NCBI GenBank assembly: GCA_003339415.1
Contig: PDHQ01000086.1
Coordinates: 1-50,015, forward strand
Length of the DNA stretch: 50,015 nucleotides
Reading direction: 5' to 3'
From: Ophiocordyceps camponoti-saundersi (nom. inval.)
Taxonomy: Eukaryota > Ascomycota > Sordariomycetes > Hypocreales > Ophiocordycipitaceae
In this document: piece after piece, positions 20,335 through 29,000 of the stretch
How positions within the stretch are numbered: position 1 is the first letter of the stretch
Layout: each line of letters starts with the position of its first letter
Made by a program: the position numbers and the translations under genes
The notes under the pieces: model-generated
The model's input: only the letters and a program-made list of their open reading frames with translations
Told to the model about the DNA's origin: nothing
Database searches by the model: none

Positions 20335-20349
20335 ACCCTAGGTTAGGGT
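20335..20349. terminator. Inverted ACCCTA/TAGGGT hairpin between convergent genes
   Basis: ACCCTA and TAGGGT pair perfectly over a GGT spacer. The hairpin lies in the 101-bp gap between the stop codons of the M20 peptidase and MRI1. It equals two telomere units head to head. A role in 3' end formation is only a guess. Confidence 0.3.
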
Positions 20350-20353
20350 CTTG

Positions 20354-21535
20354 TCACTTCCCGCGATCTGCTAGCACCTTGGCCCATTGCTCGGGCATGA
20401 TTTTTGAAAAGTCAAAGGCACCGCCTGGCCCCTTTTCGACCGCCCCCTTCTCAGTCACGATAACGTCGATGAACTCGGCGGGCGTAACGTCAAATGCCGG
20501 ATTCCAGACGTCAATCGTCTGATCTGCTGTGGCGACGCGAACTTTGGTGTCCTTGTCAATGGATCCGTCGGACCGGACGACAGCGCCAGTTAATTGTGTG
20601 AGCTCCTGTGGTTTACGCTGCTCGATACGGATGTCATCCCCCTTTTCGGTCTTGAGATCAATGCTCGTCGTGGGCGCGGCGACGATGAAGGGGATCCCAT
20701 GGTGGCGGGCTAACACTGCGAGTTGGTATGTGCCGATCTTGTTGGCCGTGTCTCCATTGCGGACGACGCGGTCTGCGCCCACGATGACGGCGGCCATGTT
20801 GACGGCGGAACCGCGAGTGCGGAACAGCGCCGCCGCCATGGAGTCGGTGATAAGTGTGCTGGGGATGCCTTCGTAGACGAGTTCGAAGGCCGTCAGGCGG
20901 CTGCCCTGGTTGTAGGGCCGCGTCTCGGTGCAGAATACGTGGCGCAGCAGCTGGCGAGCGTGCAGAGTGCGGACGATGCCGAGAGCAGTGCCGTGGCCCG
21001 AGGTGGCAAGTGACCCCGTGTTGCAGTGTGTCAGGACAGATACGGGTACGTCGTATGAAGCGCCTGCACGGGCGCAGAGCCAGTCTGCGCCGGCGCCGGC
21101 GATGGCCAAGTTGGTATCGAGATCGCGGGCAAGTAGCGCCTCGGCCTCATCCAAGTACGCGGCAATGACGGATGCCCCGTCAGCGTCGGGTTTGGCAGCT
21201 TCGGAACGGACGCGGTCCCCAAGGAGAGCGACAGCGTTGCTGAGATCGACAGCGGTCGGTCGGCTGGTGGCAAGATAAGCAAGCCCATCGACGATGGTTT
21301 TCTGAGCCTCGGCGGCGGAGGCGGGCGTAGGCTTGTTATTTGCGAGCTCGACGGCGAGGCCGAGGCTGGCAACGATGGCGATGGCCGGCGCGCCACGGAC
21401 ACGCATGGAGGCGATGCAGTCGTGGGCGTCGGCGCGCGTCGCTACATTGTCGTAATGGAATTCGTGCGGAAGCCGCAGCTGATCAAGCACTTGAAGCCGG
21501 CCGCGAGAGTAGCGTACAGCCTCGAGTGCAGACAT
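20354..21535 (-). CDS. MRI1: Methylthioribose-1-phosphate isomerase
   Basis: Encodes 393 residues in one exon and converts 5-methylthioribose-1-phosphate to methylthioribulose-1-phosphate in the methionine salvage pathway. It belongs to the eIF2B-alpha/beta/delta-like family. Visible signatures are MRVRGAPAIAIVA near residues 44-56, the catalytic cysteine in LTHCNTGSLATSGHGTALG (Cys171), and IVGADRVVRNGDTANKIGTY with the catalytic Asp255. I chose the Met at 21535 because MSALEAVRYSRGRLQVLDQL is the family's usual beginning. The frame stays open for 56 codons upstream, but that part is not conserved-looking and reads through a repeat. A perfect Gcn4/Cpc1 site lies about 130 bp upstream, fitting control by amino-acid starvation. 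Confidence 0.93.
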   Translation of the reverse strand: MSALEAVRYSRGRLQVLDQLRLPHEFHYDNVATRADAHDCIASMRVRGAPAIAIVASLGLAVELANNKPTPASAAEAQKTIVDGLAYLATSRPTAVDLSNAVALLGDRVRSEAAKPDADGASVIAAYLDEAEALLARDLDTNLAIAGAGADWLCARAGASYDVPVSVLTHCNTGSLATSGHGTALGIVRTLHARQLLRHVFCTETRPYNQGSRLTAFELVYEGIPSTLITDSMAAALFRTRGSAVNMAAVIVGADRVVRNGDTANKIGTYQLAVLARHHGIPFIVAAPTTSIDLKTEKGDDIRIEQRKPQELTQLTGAVVRSDGSIDKDTKVRVATADQTIDVWNPAFDVTPAEFIDVIVTEKGAVEKGPGGAFDFSKIMPEQWAKVLADRGK

Positions 21536-22216
21536 GGCAGCTGTAAGGAGGTTTGATGCAGTTTGCAGTGTAGGTGCTAGGTATGTACTATGTAGGTATG
21601 CATGCATGTCTCGGGAGTTGTCTGAAATCCTCCGGAGAGGGGTCCGAGGGGGGGTTCCATAAACCAATGACTCATCACTTAACCTTGCTTGGACAACAAC
21701 CAAACCAAACCTCAGGCACCTTCTGTTGAATGATAATCGAGTGAAGCGACGCCTATCAACTTGAAACCTATGAAAGCAGATCTCACTATTGGTAAGTGAG
21801 TAGAAGTGACTCGTGTCGGCTAATAATTACCTAGGTAACGTCAACAGCCCTTGTTAACTTATTACCTGTAAAGGTAACTCTCATCAACTGACAACTGACA
21901 ACTGACAAAAGCAATTCCTGTCAACCGAGAACAAGTAAAAGCACCTCCTAGAAACTTATAGTAACCGAAAGAAACTCCTATCAATCAAGAAAGCTTGAAC
22001 AGTCAAACAAGACAGCTTCTGTCAATAATCAATTAAATTACCCGTCTCAATACCTAGGTAGGTAGGTAATTCCTCGACTCAACCTCTCGCCCGTTCGTCC
22101 GTCCACCACCAATACCAGGCATACATACACGCATGCACCTCATAACATCTACCGCTCACTATGAATGCGCCTTCATCTCTCTTCGCTAAGTTGCCCAGAC
22201 AGAAAGAGGCTGCCCA
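21536..22216. other. MRI1 upstream region with a degenerate tandem repeat
   Basis: It holds the MRI1 promoter (minus strand) and the 3' region of the unknown gene that ends at 22217. From about 21860 to 22060 the sequence repeats loosely with a period near 30 bp. CTAGGTAGGTAGG occurs near 22050. Confidence 0.5.
21667..21675. promoter_or_regulatory. Gcn4/Cpc1 binding site ATGACTCAT
   Basis: A perfect 9-bp palindromic bZIP site for the amino-acid starvation activator (Gcn4 in yeast, Cpc1/CpcA in filamentous fungi), about 130 bp upstream of the MRI1 start. Methionine-salvage genes are plausible targets of cross-pathway control. Confidence 0.55.
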
Positions 22217-24209
22217 TCAGTCGTCGTCGTCCCCCGTAAGGTCGTGAGTAATCGGTGCTCGGCTCGTCACTGGGCTGCCACGTTGCATCTCGCCTTTGTC
22301 TTCGTCTACACCTGTGGCAGTCAATGGCGTAAAGTTTCGCATACGCTTGAATCCCTTCTCTGTTAAGTTGTCCGACTCGTCAGCCAAAAGTCCCTCACTT
22401 GCCGGTGTATTGCTGTGCTCTCCACCCGTCAACAACGCGCCCTGGACAGGCTCTGCACAGCCTTGGGCCGGGACAGCTTCGGCCGCAGGAGACACCATAC
22501 AGACGGGCAGGCTGGCGCCAGACGGCAGATACATCTGCTGCGAGACTCGACGCATTTCTTGATGATCCTGAGCAGGACCAGACGCGACGGGCAGTAGCGA
22601 AGGGGACGATGATATCGCTTGCTGCTTGCGATTCTCCTTGCGCGACTTGATCTCGGCGGCAGGAGCACTGAAGCTGGGCAGCTGTTGCTGCTGCTGCTGT
22701 TGCTGCTGGAAATGAATTGGCATCGGTTGGTTGAGCAGAGAGTTTGTCAACGAATTGGCCAGGTCGGTCGGCATCGATGAGCTGAACGAGAGCGTAGGAA
22801 ACGGCGCGCCTGGCAATCAAGTTAGCGTCGTCGAACATGACCGGCAAGCAACAAAGATTAATTCTTACCGTCTTGGTCCTGATTCCCGACCTGGCCGCTG
22901 GCAGTCGGCGTGTTAGTCGGCACTCTGAGATGACCGGAGCTTTCCTCTTCTTCTTGCCGCATGACGCCTGGCACATGTGACTGCTCTATGGGCGCGGCAA
23001 GGCCTTCGCTGAGCTCCATGGAGGTGTAGTCCGGCATGCTGATGTCTGTGCTTGACCGCCGAGCAGATCGCTGCTGGGAGAACCCCTGCCCGACATTTCG
23101 TTGTACATCGGCGACGCCCGTGCCCATACCGCTCAGCCATTCAAAGTACGCGTTGGTGTCCCCCAGGAACTCCGCTGCCGCCTTACCGTAGGGAACTGAG
23201 CTGCAGACGGGAAGGGTGGCACGGCGGGAACCCAGGCCGTCGAACGACTTGGGCATGACTGGGACAGCGTAGCGAGACCGGCCGTCCTGGATGAGATCCG
23301 TTCGATGACGAGGAGAGATGGCGTCCTGTGAAGGGAAGGGCGGGACATGCGTCGACGAGGCGAATAAAGCTTGACGCCACATGGACGGATTCGGCCAAGC
23401 AATGCACGAGCTTTCGAGAATTTCTGCACGATGCATTAGCCACGACTGGCAGTGTAAACCAAAGAGGCGACTCTCACCGATCGGTGCGTGCTGAAAGGAG
23501 AAGACGACGACGTTTTTGACTCTCTCAATAGGCGTGGACGGGGGGTCTCGCTGGAAACCCTCGCTAATGACAATTTTGATCCGGCCGAGGTCGTCGGCAG
23601 GATTCCAGAAGCTCTGATGGAGCAGTTCCCGTCGAAAAGGGGGGAACTTGAGCAACTCTATCTCGCTGCCCTTGGGAAAGCCTAGGGTCATGTCAGCTGG
23701 AGAAAAGGGGGCTCGGTAGGACAAGGCAGCCGACCAAAACTGTGGGCGATGATGTTTGGCGAATCCGTCGACCGCTCTAGGGCTGTCGAGCTGCGAACAG
23801 AGTCAACAGAGGTCCGGGACAAAACGAAGTAGGAACACGGCGGCCGTACGCGATCAATCTGCCATCGATGAACAGTCTTGCCTCGAACTTGACTTTCTCG
23901 GGAAACTTGGTGTAGGACTTGGTGTACTGGCTGGCGGTCGGTTGGCTCCACGAATGGATCGAGACCCGAAAGGGCGACCCTGCTGCGAGGCTGGGAACGA
24001 AGCAGCAAACCGTGGGAAGCCCAGAGCCATGCGTATGTGAGAATTCTGTGCGAGACCGTCATTAGTACCACCGACGATGGTGTCTCCTGAGCTACCAGCG
24101 TCTCCAACGTACCAGGGTCGTGAACCACATGGCATGCAACCTTGAACTCCTTGAAGGGAGCCTTGCTGTCTCTGGGGAAGAGCAGGATGTCCCAGTCCTC
24201 GTACCGCAT
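22217..24209 (-). CDS. Conserved fungal protein of unknown function, 566 residues
   Basis: Six exons on the minus strand: 24209-24113, 24045-23850, 23790-23735, 23681-23478, 23423-22869 and 22809-22217. Introns are 53-67 nt, and four of the five have clear CTAAT/CTGAC-type branch points. The protein starts with MRYEDWDILLFPRDSKAPFK and then has a globular N-terminal region of about 230 residues including PTVCCFVPSLAAGSPFRVSI, KVKFEARLFIDGRLIA, FRRELLHQSFWNPADDLG and IERVKNVVVFSFQHAP. This conserved part occurs in many Pezizomycotina, but I know no experimental function. The rest is Ser/Pro/Gln-rich and probably disordered, with a run of nine Gln (near 22681-22708) and an acidic C-terminus ending in DDDD. 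A late segment (KSRKENRKQQ) is basic and could be a nuclear signal. Several donors are weak (GTACGG, GTCGGC). Confidence 0.75.
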
Positions 24210-24824
24210 AGTGATCAGGGCGAGCGAAGATAAGGTTGGAGAGGCAAAGATGAAGTCGATGCCGTAGAAAATTTTTATGAGACGCCGACCGCTTCTATCG
24301 GAGGAAAGATGCGATGACGGGAGTCGACGCTAACCAGCTGATAGGGCGGCACGAAGGACAAGATGGCTTCAACTGTGAGGCGCCGCACAGAGGGCTGGTC
24401 CGAGGCCCGACAGAGCTTTCATATGGGAGGAGGAGGGGAGAGTGAGGGAGGGAGAGGAGAAGCCTTATCGCTGGACGCGTTGGCAGGTACAGGCACGCAG
24501 TACGTGAGCCGCCCAGGAGGTACTAACTCTCCACCATGGGGCTTTCCAATAGCCCTCACCCGTCACTCCCAGCAAAACGATGTAACAAGCGAAAACATGA
24601 CGACGAGCAGGTCCCATGGCCATAGTTAATACTTTAGGAGTAAGTAGGAAGAAGTTGGTAGGTGGGTAGATATGGAGCAGTCTTGGCCATTGCGAGCCGC
24701 AGGTTCAGCCCCAATCACCAAGGAGGCAGTCGGCGCACCGCATCGCTCCCCACGCATGTCTACGCGAAGTCATATGGCGCCAAACTTGATTCCGTAATGA
24801 GAGTCAAGTACAAACCGCCGCCTT
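24210..24824. other. Intergenic, promoter of the unknown gene
   Basis: No gene is seen. The region lies between the start of the unknown gene (24209) and the stop of NDUFB8 (24825), both on the minus strand, and carries a GGGAGGAGG-type purine stretch near 24425-24460. Confidence 0.5.
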
Positions 24825-25516
24825 CTAAGGGTCTGGATCACCAGGCATCCGAGCCTGCCATACCGCCGTTAGCCGAGCCTGTCCTGCCGCACTGTCACCG
24901 ACTTACCCTGCCAGCTCCCGGACCACCCAGTTCGCGTTCCAAACCGCCCTCAAACTCCCGCGGGTAGGAAGGGCGATCGGGGTACGTGAGATAGATGACG
25001 CCGGACATGCTGAAGGCAACGGCGAGAAAGCAACCGATCATAATAAGGCCTGGGCCGGTCGTCGTCCAGGTGTATTCGTACGGCGAGAAGATGCCGAGCG
25101 TGTCATTGTCTTCGTGAAGCGGTTCGCCAAAGTTACGTCGCTCTTGAGGATCCCACCAGTCGGCATACGGGTCGCGATGCTGGCGCTTGATGCGTGGCGG
25201 GTTGACATAGCCGCCGTTCTGTCATGTCGTCCATCAGTACCGTGGGCTGGGCGTCACGCCACCATCCATACTGACCATATCCGGGTCCTCAGCCTCGCTT
25301 AGAACCTTGGGTTCCGGATACTTCTCCTCGAGAATCTTCCAATCCGAAGTGTAATGCTTGGGGAAAAAGTGACGACGCTGCGTCCTCGGCAGTGATCGAG
25401 CTCCTGCAAGGCTTTGGCGCAGGGCCGGCGCCCGCGAGAGCTGTCGGAGCAGCTGGACAGACGATTGATTAGCGGATTATGCAGCCGAGAGACCGTTTTC
25501 AACAAACCGAGGGCAT
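24825..25516 (-). CDS. Mitochondrial complex I subunit NDUFB8 (ASHI)
   Basis: Four exons on the minus strand: 25516-25508, 25452-25276, 25218-24907 and 24854-24825, giving 175 residues, the family's usual length. Introns are 52-57 nt. The N-terminus is Arg/Leu/Ser-rich (LLRQLSRAP, TQRRHFF), typical of a mitochondrial presequence. Family motifs are YPEPKVLSEAEDPDMNGGYVNPPRIKRQ, DWWDPQERRNFGEP, EDNDTLGIFSPYEYTW, one transmembrane helix (GLIMIGCFLAVAFSMSGVIYL) and the matrix-side YPDRPSYPREFEGGLERELGG. It is an accessory subunit of the membrane arm of NADH:ubiquinone oxidoreductase. The first exon of only nine bases is the least certain part: its donor is GTTTGT, and an upstream alternative is possible. 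It diverges from SWR1. Confidence 0.88.
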
Positions 25517-26079
25517 GTGAGTCTGGCGATCGGTCCCACGGATGGACGGATTGGTCTATTCATTCAATCGTCATCCACAAGTCGTCACTGTCGAGGTATG
25601 TAGAAGCACGCTGACGCCTGAGAATCCAGGCATCACCTCTCTCTCCCTTGCAGTTGCAGAGCTTCGGTCTCGCTTACCTCAGCCGGTCACTGCAGTCGAT
25701 GCTGATGGCAGGTAAGTCGCAGATACTTATCCGAAAGGCGTAATCTCGGCAATCTCATCGCCGTGTTCGTCGAGGCACGAGGTCACGACGACCTGCTCAG
25801 TCAGCTACTCCTCCGCTGCAGAGGGTGGCCAGCGTCACCCTCTCTGGAAGGCCCATGTCACTCGCTTGCTAAATTCTCGTCTCAAAAAATTTTTTGCTGG
25901 CGATTCGCCATTCTCGCACAAAATCGGCCATCAGCCACGCCTGAGGCCTCTGATCATGCGCAAACTTCGTATGCACACTTGCTGAAGCACTGCCTTTCTA
26001 TAGAATCCATTTTCTCCATTGCAAATGTTTGTCTCACGGAGCTGTCCCCCCCTGTGTCTCCCGGCTGTCCCCTATTATC
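25517..26079. promoter_or_regulatory. Shared promoter region of NDUFB8 and SWR1
   Basis: This 560-bp stretch lies between two divergent start codons. No clear gene is present. An in-frame ATG at 26029 precedes the chosen SWR1 start. Confidence 0.45.
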
Positions 26080-29000
26080 ATGCCCGAGACGGCACCGCCC
26101 AGGAGTCGGCCGGCCAACGTGGATCCTATCTCCCCCGGAGCGGCCAGCGAAGACCTCTCTCCTCCTCCAGACAGCCCGCGCGTCCCCGAGAACGTTCTCG
26201 AGCTCGGCGTCGATGTACCTCCGCGAGATGGACGCGTCGAGCCAGACGCGATCCCCCAGACGACGGATGGCCGTGGGCATTCCGACCTTGATGATGACGA
26301 CGCCATCCACCCTCGCCCCCTCAAGCGCAGAAGGACTGGAGATACCACGTCTCCTGTACCTGCATCGCGCAAGTCCAAGCAAGAGTCGCCACCGTGGAGG
26401 AGAGTCGAACCCGAAGGACCTACGTCCTTTACCGAGAATGGACGGCGCAAGTCGGGGCGCATCAACAATGTTTTACCACGCGAAGTGCAGCCTCGTGATA
26501 AGAGGAGGTCCAGCCGTCGCTCGCTGAACACGTTGCCCGGCTTCACGCCCAAGCAAGACGAGCTACCTGTCGTTACCCCCGGCAGCAAGGAGCCATCGCA
26601 GTCCGGTAGAAAAACGGCCATCACACCGAAAGCCGTCGTTACGAGCCCGAACCCACCCCTTAGATCGTCCTCCCGCTCCACGCGCCGTCCGTCTCCTTCA
26701 CCGCGGCCTCAAGGAACGCGACATTCGACCCGACGCCGTCGTGTCTCTCACCTTATCGACAATGCCGACGACACGAACTCCGAAACTCCTAATCAGGGGT
26801 TACGGCAAGCGCGTCACGATGAAGTCGGCTCTCTACCACGAATCAAGCTGCGAATCAACAACTCGGGCCTTATCCCGCTCGTGCATCCCGACCAGGTCCG
26901 GAAGCGACCCAAAATTGGTATCAGCTTTCAAGACTTTTGGGAGCGCGCCGGCAGCATACCCGTTGAAGAGGGCGGTTTGGAAGCATCCGAAGACGGACCG
27001 GTCTACACCGACGAGATGGCGCTTCGGGATGCCCAGTCAATACTGCGAATCGAACGAGAAGCGGAGCCCGGCGGGCTACTGTCGGAAGACCGATGCTCCC
27101 TCTTTGCGCCTGAAGCGGCCCAAGAGCCTCCCAAGCAGTGGACACGACAGGATCATATGGTCAAGGCTATGGCCAACTTCCGCAAGCTCCTCATGGCAGA
27201 GCAGCAAAGACATCGAGCCGCCGCTAGGAAGCTCGCCGAAGCCTGCCGCGACGAGTGGCTCCGACGCCAGCCAAAGTCGGCCGAGGAAATCGAGGCTGAG
27301 GAACAAGAGAAGTGGATGACGCGATATCGTTTAATCGTCAAAGCCATCCTGGGTACATGGGACAATGTTCGCGCCCACGTCAACCGGCAGCGTCTCGAGC
27401 AATGGGAAGCTGAGGAACAGAAGCGGGTCAAAGCCGCGCTGAACGAGGCCGTGAGCTTATCTGAGCAGAAACTACAGGCACGTCAGGGACGGGGCGACTC
27501 GGAGGAGGAAGGCTTCGATGACGAGCTCAGCGACATCAACAGTGTGACGGGCAGCGATAATGGAAGATCGGGCCACGCCGGTGATAGTGACGGCGACGGA
27601 GATGTCGAGGATAGCGACAACATGTCCACAACAGACGACGATGATGACGACGATGACAACGACGACGGTGGGGACCATGGAGACGCAGCCGATGAGCTGC
27701 TTACGCAGGAACAGCTACGGGCCAAGTATGCCTATCTCGATGACCCACGGCGAAGCGAAGACTGCGATGAAAATGTCGGATCCACGAGCCACGGCGCGTC
27801 CAGCAGCAAGCCAGACTTGGACTTGGCCAAAGAAGGGAGCGACGAGTCGGTTGATATGGACGATGATCTCGGCGACAGTGATTCGGACAGTGAGGAAGGT
27901 TCGGGGGCTGTCTCTGACGCCGGTGACGAGTCCGGAGATGAATCCAGCGGTCTACTTGGGCTTTTATTTGAAAAGCCTGAATTGAAACTCTTCAAGGCCG
28001 AGGCGTCGCAGGCGACTTACATTTTTGGCGACGACGATGGTACCACGTCAGGTCTCGATGGAACAGGTTACAGCAAAGGGAATACTTCGGATGCTAGCAG
28101 ACTTGCCGACCAGACCCTGGAGGATGACGATGACGAGATGTCGCTGGTAAGACATCCGGACTCAGTCTCTGGTGATGCGAGCGAGGACGAAGCCGGCTAT
28201 GCTGCTGGCCTCGGCAAATCCCCCGCTTCAGGCGATACGCCAATGGTTGATTCTGACGGGCCTATCGAGTCTGATCAGGCTGATGCCGGAGCAGCCAATG
28301 TTCCCAAGAAATCGCTTGCTGCGCTTGACGACGCGGTAAAGGCGCCCAAGGAGGGCGCCCAAGTCAAACCTGAAGGATGTCTCGTCGTTAGTCCCGAGAC
28401 AGAAGCGGCGACGAACCCGGCGAGCCCACGCCATAGCCAATCCCCTCGGACGTCAGACACTAAACCGTCAGAGCTAGACGCCGCGTCGATGGCAGACGCG
28501 TCAGCGGCCAAAACGGGCACCAGCAGGTCATCTTCGGCCCAGGAGTGCTCGCGGCACAAGACGGAGATACCCTTTCTCCTGCGTGGCACGTTGCGCGAGT
28601 ATCAGCATGACGGTCTGGACTGGCTCGCCGGCCTCTATGCTAACAACACCAACGGCATCCTCGCGGACGAGATGGGGCTCGGGAAGACGATCCAGACGAT
28701 CGCTCTCTTGGCCCATCTAGCTTGCCATCACGAGGTCTGGGGGCCCCATCTGGTGGTTGTGCCGACAAGCGTCATGCTCAACTGGGAGATGGAGTTCAAG
28801 AAGTGGTGCCCTGGCTTCAAGATCCTTGCCTACTACGGCTCTCAAGAGGAAAGGAAGCGGAAGCGCCAAGGCTGGACAAATGACGACGTATGGAACGTGT
28901 GCGTCACGTCATATCAGCTTGTGCTCCAGGACCAGCAAGTTTTCAGGCGCCGACGCTGGCACTTCATGGTGCTCGATGAGGCGCACAACATCAAGAACTT

